Shown piece after piece: positions 37,169-48,061 of a DNA stretch of 64,000 nt; positions within the stretch are counted from its first letter, which is position 1; the number at the start of each line of letters is the position of its first letter. The notes under the pieces were generated by a model, which was given only the letters and a program-made list of their open reading frames with translations, did not search any database and was not told the origin of the DNA. The position numbers were made by a program, and so were the translations under genes. Origin of the DNA: Lindgomyces ingoldianus (taxonomy: Eukaryota; Ascomycota; Dothideomycetes; Pleosporales; Lindgomycetaceae); contig NW_022985169.1 of NCBI RefSeq assembly GCF_010093535.1, positions 718,044-782,043 on the forward strand, read 5' to 3'.

Positions 37169-39568
37169 ATGACCCCGGCAACACAGCGTCGCCAAAGCGT
37201 GCTGAACCTGGAATGTGCGGTCTGCCACAGACAGTATTCGAAGAAGGAACATCTTCAGGTAAGTCTGAATACCCCTCTCGCCTGGTGCACCGTTGCTCAC
37301 CACAACAGCGGCATGAGCGGACGCGTAAGGCACCCTTCCTCAGAGGATTATGGTCTAGATTTAAACAGCTACAGATACGGGTGACAAACCTTTCGCATGC
37401 CAGGTGTGCGGACGTAGCTTCGCTCGTCAGGATGCTCTTAATCGCCATGCAAGAGTCCACACTCACAACTCTAGCAACTCTTCACAGACTTCGGGGAGCA
37501 CAGTATTCTCCCCAGGTACTATTGGATTAATGCCTCCGAACACCGAAGACGTGCCTGGAAGTGTACATCATCACCCCGCGACGGGTTCATATTCGACCGA
37601 GCAAGTCCCAGCCCTTGTTCCTTCCCTAAACACTAGCCATATGTTTGACCAACCGCAACTCCAGCCCTCATCATTATTTTGGCCAGACTCAGAGCACTTG
37701 CTGCAAAATATTATGTCAATAGATCCTGCGTTGTGGGAGCAACCTATGGCGTTGATGCCGCCAATACTTGAGAATCACACAATGTCGTATTCCAGAGCTA
37801 CTAACGATCTGGAGGATGGTTCGTCAGAAGGACGCCGGGCTATACAGACCCTCAGCGCTTTAATTAGCAACACTGTAAGTTCTCCAGTTCCTATGGCAGA
37901 CATCTTGTAAGCCCTTGAAAAGGTCAATGGCGTTACGAAGCCTGCTGCTTTAGCAAATCTTACATCGAGGTTCCTTGACAGCTGCTTACACATGTTCTTC
38001 TCAACCTTCATTCCAATGCTCCCGGTTGTTCATCGGCCCACTTTCGTATTTCGGGAATGCTCTCCGCCACTACTACTAAATGCCATTGCTATCGGGTCGC
38101 TATTTCTCGGAACGCCGGAAGCTTCCGCAAAGGTGAGATAAGGCTAACTACTGTGAGTGGACACTGATGGCTTCTCTCAGGGAGATGTATTATGGCGCCT
38201 CGCTCATACTGCTGTGTCAACATCATGGCATTCTATGATAAGCCAGAAAAGTGAATATGACTCGTGCAATGGGGTCCAGCTAGTATTGACAGCGCTTCTT
38301 AGCCAAGTATATGCTGCTCTAGCAAAGGTACATATTCCAATTCCGTGCCAGCAATGACTAAAATTCCCATACAGAGTCGCACACTCCGTATGACAAGTCA
38401 GGTATTCCACGGTCTCGGTATCTACTGGGCACGATACAGCGGGTTATTCGATCTGCCCGCCTTGCCTCCACTTCCTTCGTTTGACGACCCCCAGGAAACC
38501 AAGTACCGTGCATGGAGAGTCTGGCTCGCCCGGGAGGTGCAATTGCGTACCCTCCTTGGACTATATATTATGGATGGAGTGATCTCCCAATTCAGTGGTA
38601 ACCCGACATTTGCGCAGCACATGTCGAATCTCCTTCTCACTCCTAGCGACGAATATACTTTTAATGCGACGTCCCCCGACGAGTGGATGGGACGCCTAAT
38701 TCAACGAAGTCCCCTCGAAACACGAACGCGTTTCTGCGACATCTTTCGCAAGCTCTTTTATCCTCATGATCAGTTAACAGCTAAAGTGCCAGCCGACCTT
38801 TCTCTTTTCTCCTTGAAAGTTGTCCTTGAGGGATTGAAATCTCTTGTGGCAGAGTCGAAGCGTATAGAGCCTTCCCCAGTTGGAGTGCCTCCCCAATCAG
38901 AGATAAACTTTGTGCTTGATCGATTGAGACTATATATCCTGAACAGCCGCATCTTCACTCAAGTGGAAAAGTCGACGGCAATGCTTCGGTGGCATGCAAT
39001 ATGTCTGGATGCACTTGGCAATACTGCGCGAGGGGCAAGGAGACTTTGCTATCCCTTTGGCATCAAACAACACATTTTCGGCGGAGGCGAACGCCATGAA
39101 TGTGATATCAATCCAACACGCTGGATAACAAGCGACCCGGCGCGTAGGACGCTATTACACGCTGTAGAAATTCAGCGCATAACGAGCCAGCTTCCCTTAG
39201 GTCTTGCACATGATCCACATGTACCAGGCGCCATATTCGCGGCTGCAACCACCTATGCAGCACATGCTCTGGCAGGCCGAACGAGGGTTATCTTCCCTAC
39301 AGATGTCGATTGGCAAATTGTTCTTCTTCTACCCCAGGGTGAGAAAGAGTGGCACGGAACGATTCAAGTTGGAGAGGAGGCGGCGAGGAATACGGTTACG
39401 TTCATAACCGGGAACATGGATGAGGGTGACGAAAAAGGGGCTGTAATCAAAGATTTGAGCTACGAGCTGAGCTCGGTGAGACTGCTCCTGAGAGGAATTT
39501 CACTCCAGTGGGGTGTGAGCTCGGAAATGGAGGAGGTGGTGGAGGCATGGACATCGAAATGTTCATAA
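37169..39568 (+). CDS. C2H2 zinc-finger / Fungal_trans regulator
   Basis: Six exons (37169-37258, 37309-37324, 37375-37874, 37923-38132, 38181-38327, 38375-39568) with introns of 47-50 bp give 718 residues. Two N-terminal C2H2 fingers ([21 protein letters not shown] and [21 protein letters not shown]) are joined by a canonical TGDKPFA linker. The first finger is completed only by a 16-nt microexon, which strongly supports the splice model. A low-complexity linker follows, then a Fungal_trans middle-homology region (from [21 protein letters not shown] through the large last exon). It is a likely pathway-specific activator placed between the dehydrogenase and the transporter. It converges on the MFS gene, with 127 bp between stops. 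Confidence 0.9.
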
Positions 39569-39695
39569 GTATGGCTCCCCAACGCAGTTTCGTCACACCA
39601 CGAAAGACTGTAAAACAGGGAAAACGTCTATTTCAGTATCCCGTTCAGTTCGACTATTAGTGTTCTTGCGGCTGGCTCTCTTTGCTTGCCAGGTC

Positions 39696-41475
39696 TCAAT
39701 ACCCATACTTAAACGTCGGTTTCTGATCGCCTCTTCGGACAGATGATTCAGACTCCTCTTCGAACTCCTGCACGGTCCATGTTGAAATCATCTGGGCTCG
39801 CTTGCGGTTGATGCACATTAGCAGGATACGAATACTGAGAAATCCGCACGCCCCGATGGCGATGAGGATCATAGTGACCAGGAGCGGGTATCGGTCTGAG
39901 GGTATCAGCGTGTATACTTGCATGGTTCAGATCTCATGGTTCTCACATGTTGGACCGTGTTTGGGCTTGAATAGCTGCCCTGCAATTACGCCTGCGAGAT
40001 TACTCCATCCATTAATCCCAATAATGATCGCTCTCATACCCTGATTGTGTATCAGCATCGGCCCAACATAGTGCGAACTTCGAACAGGCGAACTACCTTC
40101 TCGGGCGTATTCCCAGCTAGCCAGGCCACGATCAATGGGCCTGCCGTGAAAGCTCCTGCCAAGCAAATGTGCACAAAGGCATACCTTATCTTCGGAGTTT
40201 CGGACACATACACCACGATCAACCCAACGATCGCTAGTATCATACTAGATGCAGTATGTATTGACCTTTCCTTAAAATGATCGCTCGACCACACAAATGC
40301 GAAAAGACCACAGGCTCCAACAACGAACGGGGAGACACTCATGAGAGAAGCCTTTATTCCGTGATAGCCGAGCCCGTGGACAATGAGCGGCATGAAGTAG
40401 CTGAATGCGCTGACAGGGAGAGTTGCGAGCACGTTGAATACCACTGTAATAAGCTTCTTCCAGTCCTTTATTGAGTCGAAGATGTCGCGCTTGGTAATTT
40501 GCGCCGTCTTCCCGCGTGCATCTTCGCTCGAAGCGCCGCGAACATCTAGCTCCATGCGTGCTACAGCGTGAGCAGCCTCGGCCGGTTTGAAAACTAGAGG
40601 CTTATCAGTACAAGGCCTGCAAGGAAGGGAGAACAGGATATCTGTTTACACCACGCAGATTCAAGTTTCGCCGGCAGGACAAGCACAGTAACGACAGCCA
40701 TTGACAAACTTAACCCCCCTTCGATCAAGAATAAAAGCTGCCAGTTTTGCAGGGTCGATGAACGAATCTGGAAGATGCCGTACGCAATCAGGCCTGCAAA
40801 AGCACCAGCGATCGAGTACATTCCTGCGAAAAGTCCGAGACGGAATCCTAGGGAGTACTTCGGGTAGATGGTCGACATGTAGTACTGCATAGGTAAATGC
40901 CAAGCTCGTGGTGATGGGAAAAGAACTTCTTACGAAGGACGTCGGAACGAATCCGGCCTCGAAGGCTCCTAGAAGCAGACGAAGAGTGATGAGAGTACAG
41001 CGATTTTGCACACCTGCATGAGCCATACAAACGCTTCCCCAGCAGATCATCATAAAAGCAATCCAGTACTTCGGACCTACGCGTCGTCCAATAGCAGTGG
41101 AAACAGGCTGCAAGGTGATAAACGTTACAGAAAATAACGAAACAGAGTCAGGAATGTCATCAGGTTTGAGATTTGCATCCTTCACCATATCTGCGTAATA
41201 TTAACAGCCCCTCTAAATTCTCTAAGGCCTCTAAAGCAGACGAACTCACTCGTTGTTGCGACATATCCGATGTTCGTCTTGTCGATACCACAAAGGATAA
41301 AGTCAATAGCCAGGATAAGGACTACAATGCAATCTAATTTAAGGTTTACAGCCTTATCTAGCGCCGTCGCCTCGTCTGTCGTCGCCTCGTACGCGGTCAA
41401 TTGCTCGAGGCCTAGGGGAGCGCGTTCAATGTTATAAGTGACGCCCTTTTTGGCCTCTTCGATTGAGGACACCAT
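39696..41475 (-). CDS. MFS transporter, allantoate permease-like
   Basis: Six exons on the minus strand (41250-41475, 40934-41190, 40650-40884, 40097-40593, 39947-40040, 39696-39895) give 502 residues, the normal length for the anion:cation symporter (Dal5-like) family. Visible features are the N-terminal LDCIVVLILAIDFILCGIDKTNIGYV, LLLGAFEAGFVPTSFYYMS across an intron, GLFAGMYSIAGAFAGLIAYG, a central cytosolic loop, and the second half starting VVFNVLATLPVSAFSYFMP. An apparent in-frame TGA near 39,927 lies inside the last intron (39896-39946), so the gene looks intact. It probably imports a small organic acid or amide for the neighbouring enzymes. It is divergent from the P450 pseudogene. 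Confidence 0.9.
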
Positions 41476-41854
41476 CTTAGACACCAGTGTTGACAAAGCA
41501 GATGTGGAAAAATGCCTTGTTGGTGTTTTGAAACTGTTGTCTGTTTTCGAGGTCTCTCCCCTCAACTTCCCTGGATTTCCCCACGCGGCAACTGCCACGG
41601 ACCACGTCTCCACATTATGGTTCTCCACAATTCCATTGATCCCCACTGCAACCTTCCAGGTACGGGTTGCTGGGAATAGTGCGTGCTTTTGTGGATATCG
41701 ATGTGGGCCTCGTTGCAGGTCTAGCACGGATTGGGGGGACCATGTGCGCTGGCAAAATAGAATCTAGCCGCCTTATCGTAATGTACTTCAGAACCCTCCA
41801 TATGCCGTATGCACTTGTGCTCTCAGATTCCACTTTTGAATTCCTCGTGCGACC
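41476..41854. promoter_or_regulatory. Bidirectional MFS/P450 promoter
   Basis: A 379-bp gap lies between divergent start codons. Such shared promoters are common within fungal pathway clusters and suggest co-expression of importer and P450. I did not identify repeated binding sites by eye. Confidence 0.5.
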
Positions 41855-43130
41855 ATGACCACGGTTTTCGCGAATTCACCTTCAATACCGGAGTTTACGT
41901 TATCAGACCCGAGTGTGCCTTCGGACATTCATGAGCAATTCGACCTTTTACGTACCAAATGCCCAGTAGCATATTGTTCTAACAATGGCGGATTCTAGAT
42001 GCTCACGCGATATGAAGATGTGAAACGCTGCGCTTCTGATACGGATACATTCATATCGTCAGTCAAAGCAGTTATCCTAAGTGATCCACGAGGTACAAGA
42101 CGTCCGCCTTTGAACATGGATCCTCCTGTCCATACCCCATATCAAACGGCCATTGACAGGACCTTGAAGCCTTCTAGACTGAGACGACTAGAAGGCGTAC
42201 TCGAGAACCATGCCCGTCGGGAGTTCAAACTCCTTGTGCAACGCGGGTACGGTAATGTGTCGGCGGAATTCTGAGCGAATTTCTCGGCATGGGTTGAAGT
42301 CACATGGTTGAACTTGAAGGATGGAACTGCCCCCTACTTGGCGAGAACGGCAGCTTCATGGGTTAATGCTTGGCGGGAACAGAATAAAGAGGAAGTTAAG
42401 TTTCATTCGGAAAATTTATATGAGATTTCGAGAGCTTTGTTTAGGGAAAGAAGGCAGAGCATGGGGAACCCTGAGACGGATCCGGGCCCAAGTTCCCTGC
42501 TAGGAGAAAAAATAAATGGCGAGCCGATTTCTAAAGAAAAGCTGATGTAAGTCCCTGACCACGATATATTTCCTTTCATAGATGGGGCAGCAGATGTATG
42601 ACTGACGTAATCTTCAGCGACACACTTCGGCAGTGCCTCGTGGTAGGCATGGTCGCCCACCCATTCTCTTCGGTAACATCTGTGCCCACCTTGCTCGCGA
42701 TAAAGCTCTCCAATATCAACTCCACTCCAATGCTTCGCTTATTCCTGCTGCCATCGAAGAATTTGTTCGCCTCTATGTACCATACCGTGGTTTCTGTCGC
42801 ACTGCTTCATGTCCGGTTACTCTCCACGGCCGCACCATCAATCCGAATGAGCCCATCACCATGACTTACGCGGCCGCCAATCGAGACCCTAATGTATTTA
42901 AGGATCCGCATGAATTTATCCTCGGAAGAGAAAACGTAACTCTCCATTTAGGGTTCGGTAGAGGACGTCATCGGTGTGCTGGGATGCCGTTGGCTAGGAT
43001 GGCGTTACAGATCGGATTGAGGGTTATTTTGGACACGACAAAGGACTTCGATATTAGCGGAGAGTTGGAACATGCCAAAATGCCGGAGATGGGGATTGTC
43101 AGTTGTCCTCTCAAGATCGCGCCGGCTTGA
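41855..43130 (+). pseudogene. Cytochrome P450, inactivated
   Basis: This soluble, bacterial-like P450 has no N-terminal membrane anchor (starts MTTVFANSPSIPEFTLSD). The reading frame is interrupted by TAG at 41996-41998 (GGF*MLTRYEDVK, where relatives have Trp) and TGA at 42272-42274 (AEF*ANFSAWVEV). A 1-nt frame loss occurs near 42,653-42,663, between VVGMVA and ILFGNICAHLARD. One intron (42547-42617) keeps phase. With one added base the exons total 402 codons, so only a single base is missing. The haem-binding FGRGRHRCAG is intact, as is the rest of the C-terminus, so decay is recent. The TAG is a RIP-type change (TGG to TAG). Confidence 0.88.
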
Positions 43131-44221
43131 GGTATGAGAAGCAGTGCTGAGGTATTGGAGTGTAGCAGATGAGATGCCAGTATTTCCTTGCCCTCGTTTT
43201 CTCGCCGTGTATCTGCACTGTTTTCTTTCACGATTATAGAATATGTCTTCCATCACTCTTCGTCAGAACGCTGGCCTTCCATCATCATACAATTAGAAGC
43301 CAAAAGTTTACCCCAACGCTTCATTCTTGCAAGTCTCATCCGAATTCAAGCCTGTTGGTCATCAACAACATCGGTATTATTTCGATATTTATAAGGATGT
43401 CAGAATTTGGCTTGGCCCTGTGGTCGGGATCTTTCGCGTATGTGAGCAAAGCTTGTCGAAGCTTAGGTGAAAGCTTAAATGTCTAAGCAGTTCGTGCGGA
43501 CTGGGCTACACTCCAACACGAAGCATTCGATCTACAATGCAAAGTTGCTTACAAGCCCACTATTTGAAGCCGAAACATATGATCAGACCGATCAACAGGA
43601 AACAACGGTTCTCCACTCTCATTGTTTCCGCTGCTTGGACGAGACAACACCTCGCCGTCGAGACGTCATGCTCATAGGTGAAGCTTGAAGGTGCGCATTT
43701 AATAACCACCCCATAGATCGCAAGCCCGGGTGACCCCACTCAGAATATATCAAATCCTCCGTTATTGAAGGGCATCATTCGCTACCGGGAAGAGGTATAG
43801 ATTACTCGTGTAACAACTAAATACCCGGTAGTGGCCGACGAAGCCGATAATAAACAAGTGCCGATCGTTGAACCAATTACAACACTTCACTCTCGTCGAC
43901 CTTCTTGTTGCGCCTCATAACATTCGAGTACGCGGGGTTCACGATAGCAAAACGACACTATTTTTTATCTTTAGGACAATCACACCCCTCGCGAAGGCTA
44001 GAGATATACCATTAATTTTAATCTCTCGTACGCCCACGCATCCGTATAGTCACAAAAATCTAGGGAGAACCCCAGACCCACAATACCCATACCAAAGCTT
44101 GTTTTCAGTAAGGCTTTATATACTGGTATGGCACATGGTCTTTTCTCGCCCGCCATACTAGACCCGAGGTCCACAAGCAGTTTCACAAAGACTCCCTCGA
44201 CGAATAGAATATCATCCCATC
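43131..44221. other. Intergenic 1.1 kb, no supported gene
   Basis: Several short open stretches on both strands have no recognisable domain, and none continues through plausible splice sites. This is probably the 3' flank of the P450 relic and the promoter of the DUF1996 relic. Confidence 0.5.
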
Positions 44222-45468
44222 ATGCAGTGGGCTACACTCGTCCTTGCGCTCTTTGCGCACCACGCCTCCGCCTAACAAATGGTGCGTTTCGCTTGCTCTC
44301 AGTTGGTTCTCGAACGTCTCGACCCCGTTAGGAATCCCGGTCAGATAGGGTCCCCTCATCTGCATCAAGTCGCAGGCAGCAACTCATTCAACACCTCAAT
44401 AGAACCTAGATATGATCCACCATCCAAGTCCAGCTGCACTACCTGCACCTTCAGTGAGGACTTCTCCAATTACTGGACTGCGACATTGTTCTTCAAGGCG
44501 AAGAATGGGACTTTCAAGAGAGTCCCGCAGATGCCGAATGAATACTTGGACTAGAAAGGTGGGTTAGCGATTTACTATATCTCCCCTTATGATGGAAAGA
44601 GCACGGTCACTGCTTTAAACCGGTAAGCACTTTTCACTTCGAGGAGTGATGTGATGCTAAAATGGGGATAAGGCTACCGTATACTTGTGGGTGACGCCGT
44701 GCTTCGAAAGAATGACAGTATCCAACGCGGTCTCTGCCACCGCTGCTTTGGCGCCAACTCCAGTCCTTTTGGTGGCGCACCCTGCATCGGTGATAACACA
44801 GCCCAGTTTCCGACAAAGTTCTGTGCGGGAGGCATTCGCACTACTATCGTATTCCCAACGTAAGAACCTTAGCTTTCACGAGCCTCGCCGCTCTCTTGAC
44901 AATGGAGCTAATTGCCCTGTAGATGTTGGGATGGAAAGAACCTCGACAGCCCCGATTATAAATCTCATGTGTCATACACGCCTTCTGGCACTTTCGAATC
45001 TAACGGCCCGTGTCTATCAAACCCACCCCGTCAAGATCCCACAAGTCATGTACGAGGTGATGTGGGATACACGAAGCTTCAACGACAAAAAGATCTGGCC
45101 CACTGATGCCACCAAGCAGCCTTTCTTGTATAGTATGGGCGATCCGTAAGCCAGCCTAGCACTCAGCCCTCAGAGGACTAGATAGTGATTAAAAGCTCAC
45201 ATGGTGTGGGTATGGATACGGACAACATGGTGACTATATGTTCGGCTGGAAGGGCGATGCTTTGCAAGGGGCTATGGATGCTCAATGCAATGTCAATTGC
45301 CCGGCACTGAAGAGTCAGTCTGCCGTGGACTCAGAGAAGTGTTTTAAGCCCCAAACGGTAAAAGAGCCAATTAGTGATTGTAAGTATCGTCTAAGATAAG
45401 ATAATTAAGGCCAATAGTGACGAATAGGGCTCCTAGAGCTTCCTGGAGGGGATGCAGTTACGCATTGA
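44222..45468 (+). pseudogene. DUF1996 secreted protein, inactivated
   Basis: The DUF1996 signature is clear: MVRFACSQLVLERLDPVRNP, SPHLHQVAGSNSFN, CTTCTFSEDFSNYW, then VGDAVLRKNDSIQRGLCHRC, CWDGKNLDSPDYKSHVSY, VKIPQVMYEVMWDTRSFND and HGDYMFGWKGDALQ. A signal peptide (MQWATLVLALFAHHASA) is followed at once by TAA (44273-44275). A second stop, TAG (44552-44554), lies before KGGLAIYYISPYDG. A frameshift separates SNGPC from VKIPQ near 45,010. Introns at 44860-44922 and about 45,379-45,427 still have good signals, but other joins are no longer in phase. Both stops fit CAA/CAG changed in CpA context. The family's function is unknown; members are secreted and often carry WSC domains, which this copy lacks. 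Confidence 0.85.
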
Positions 45469-46009
45469 GGTGCATGTAAGGGTAAGGCATATATATATAT
45501 ATATGAGCTTTTTAAGACTCGTGATTGGCTTGGCCGCTAGGAAACCAATTCGCTCCTCTTGCATTGGCTTTAAGCGATAAATTTCGTACTGCAGCCGAAT
45601 ACTTCACCGCCGTTACGCCAGACTACACCATTCATTTATCTAGACACTCAATATTGGGTCTGAAGCGAAGAGCGGGTTTTTGCATGATAGAATGACTTCC
45701 TTTTTTTCGTGTTCTAGGCCTACCTCACTCCACCAAAATGTTCCATCAGCATCAGATGACACCACAATCTCAGTCACGCCATCCCTGCAGTATACTGTTC
45801 CTTCCAGAACCCTAACTATTAAACTACTTAGTCTTGTCCAAAACGAAAGAGCTAGTCGTCTTTCGCTTTAATCTCTATTTCGAATCCTAACTCCAAGCTC
45901 CACCTCGCTTTTCATCGATCTCCAAGAGGCTAGCGGCACAGGCGAATCCATACAGCACAACAAAACTATACAGATATTTCAGTGGCAAATATCTTGATAT
46001 CTTGGAAGA
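45469..46009. other. Intergenic with (AT)n run
   Basis: This 541-bp gap holds an (AT)n microsatellite at about 45,488-45,504. It contains the promoter of the PI-PLC-like gene and no coding signal. Confidence 0.5.
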
Positions 46010-48061
46010 ATGTCATTTATCAAGCAATGGCGCTTTAGTGTCGCTGATAGCCTTCTCGCCGTACACATTACACCCGTAGGCGCTTACGTTGCTTCCACAG
46101 CAGGACGTATATTCTTGCTCGATAGTATCTATGGAAAAGAGAGGGCACATGCCGATCTGGGTATGAAGGGGACGATGAAGTTCACGTCTTCATCTCAAGG
46201 GGATGTTCTCATCGTTGGCCTAAATAACAAGGCAATTCGCCTAAACCCAACAACGCTACAAACCATCTGGACCAAAGACATATCCGGGGTGGCAAAATCC
46301 ACAACCGTCTTCTACCTAAACAACGACTTCATTTTCGCGGCTGGAGGAAATACATTGAAGCGGTTCACCTTGAACGGAACGCAGATCTCATCTTACTCAT
46401 GGGCGACACCACACAAGCTTGATGTTGTCATGAGGATCGTTGCAGAAGATTTGTCCAATATTACTGTTTACCTCACTGGGGACACCAATATCCAGGCCAT
46501 ACAAACGCAACCAAAAGCGTTCAGAGAGATCGGCAAATCTGAAATCTTCGGCTCCGGTATATGTGTTCCAAGCCTCGCTGTTGGGCGCGATGGAATTTTC
46601 CTTGCAACCACAAAAGGGAGTGCGAGTCCTGGACCATCTTATGTTCAAAAAATGGGATTCAATCTGAGCGGTTTGCTTTGTATTATGATCATTGAGGAGG
46701 CAAGCGGCTGGGATATTCGACTTGCTACGGACAGTACAAAATCCCACCTATTTGCTGGAACCAACGGTTTTATATTAAAACTCGATACCCAGACCCTGAA
46801 AACTCTGTCCAGGGTCAGTCTCCCTGGAGCTGAGGGCTATGGGTTGACGAGCATTTTCGTCGCTAATCAGGACGTCTTTGTAGGATGCAACGGATGTGTA
46901 TATCAGTTTGACCTGGACCTTCGTATGACTGGCCGAACTGTTGACCCCAGCCTCTCTAGTGAGATGAGTTTGCACGCAATATCGGAACAGATGCTCATTT
47001 GTGGCCAGAACGGGAAGGCATATGCTATCAAGTTGCAACCAAGCGTTACCTCTTACGGGCCCTGGATGAGCCAGCTGTGGAAACGGATTGGCCCAAGAAA
47101 GCTAAGAGAAATAGCTCTGCCCGGAACTCATGACTCAGGCTCTTACGGAGTGACTGGTGACTCGGCTTTCGGGCAAGACAAGGAGATATGGCAAAAGTGG
47201 TGCCTGGAGACGCTTCCTCGAAGAAAAAAAGATATTGCTGTCGGATGGGCAAGGACTACATCTGCAAACTTCTTGGAGCAGCTCAAGATGGGCATACGAT
47301 ACTTCGATCTACGGGTCGCGCTCGAAAATCCCGGTCCTAGCTTTGTTCACGGACTCGTTGGTCCATCATACCTGGATCTTTTCGATCAACTGGAAGATTG
47401 GTACAAGGACCCTGAGAACGCGTATGAGATTGTGCTGTTAGATTTCAATCATTTCTACAATATGGTCCTTGACCCTGATCATCCTGAGCAGGGTCCACAC
47501 GCTGAGATTATTTCAAATCTCCATTTCCGATTCAATGACAAATTATTCCCGTACGCCAACGAAGAGAGCAGGGACTTGACTATATTCCAGATTTGGAATA
47601 CGCCATACCGTATATTTGCCTTTTATGCTAACGACATCGCTGTGAAAAACGATCGATTCCTCTGGCCACGTGAAAAGAAAGAAACCAGCGCAATCTCAGT
47701 CAGATGGGCACAAACAGATGATATAGAAACGGTCATCGACGTTGCTGAAGCAGTAGCCAATGATACAATCAACAAGTTTAAGGTCATGCAGTTCGTCCGC
47801 TCTCCATCCTTGAGCATGTATACGAATTCATTCCTCTCGACACGCTCATCTATTGAATGCAATCAGGACTCGTTATTGGGTTTGGCGGACGACATGGCCG
47901 AAGAGTCGCTCCAACGTCTAGCATATTGGAAAGGGAATCCCACAAATTATAAAGGAAAAATCAACGTTGTCGTAACTGACTGGTTCAACGTGTTTGCGCC
48001 CGAGGGATCATACTGTGGGCTGCCTCCGTTTGTGGATGCGGTAGTAAAGCTTAATGAGTGA
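46010..48061 (+). CDS. PQQ-like propeller + PI-PLC X-domain protein
   Basis: A single exon of 683 residues. Residues about 1-345 form repeated short beta units (AGRIFLLDSIYG, AAGGNTLKRFTLNG, FAGTNGFILKLDTQTL, FVGCNGCVYQFDLDL) typical of a PQQ/WD-like beta-propeller. From about 365 onward lies a phosphatidylinositol-specific phospholipase C X domain: LREIALPGTHDSGSYG (catalytic His at residue 374), MGIRYFDLRVAL and SFVHGLVGPS (second His at 447), with YEIVLLDFNHFYN and a C-terminal INVVVTDWFNVFAP. There is no Y or C2 domain and no signal peptide, so it resembles the bacterial-type or PLC-like proteins. The substrate may be PI, a GPI or something else. The long propeller suggests a targeting or sensing role. 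Confidence 0.88.
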   Translation: MSFIKQWRFSVADSLLAVHITPVGAYVASTAGRIFLLDSIYGKERAHADLGMKGTMKFTSSSQGDVLIVGLNNKAIRLNPTTLQTIWTKDISGVAKSTTVFYLNNDFIFAAGGNTLKRFTLNGTQISSYSWATPHKLDVVMRIVAEDLSNITVYLTGDTNIQAIQTQPKAFREIGKSEIFGSGICVPSLAVGRDGIFLATTKGSASPGPSYVQKMGFNLSGLLCIMIIEEASGWDIRLATDSTKSHLFAGTNGFILKLDTQTLKTLSRVSLPGAEGYGLTSIFVANQDVFVGCNGCVYQFDLDLRMTGRTVDPSLSSEMSLHAISEQMLICGQNGKAYAIKLQPSVTSYGPWMSQLWKRIGPRKLREIALPGTHDSGSYGVTGDSAFGQDKEIWQKWCLETLPRRKKDIAVGWARTTSANFLEQLKMGIRYFDLRVALENPGPSFVHGLVGPSYLDLFDQLEDWYKDPENAYEIVLLDFNHFYNMVLDPDHPEQGPHAEIISNLHFRFNDKLFPYANEESRDLTIFQIWNTPYRIFAFYANDIAVKNDRFLWPREKKETSAISVRWAQTDDIETVIDVAEAVANDTINKFKVMQFVRSPSLSMYTNSFLSTRSSIECNQDSLLGLADDMAEESLQRLAYWKGNPTNYKGKINVVVTDWFNVFAPEGSYCGLPPFVDAVVKLNE

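Noticed and set aside
39896..39946. Apparent in-frame TGA in the MFS transporter near 39,927
   Set aside because: A 51-bp GT-AG intron (GTGAGA...CCCTCAG) removes it and restores the family reading GPTYRYPLLVTM; the joined exons are divisible by three.
41964..41998. Possible tiny intron that would remove the P450 TAG (GTAGCA...TTCTAG)
   Set aside because: It would be about 33 bp, far shorter than any other intron here, and would delete family-typical text just before MLTRYEDVK.
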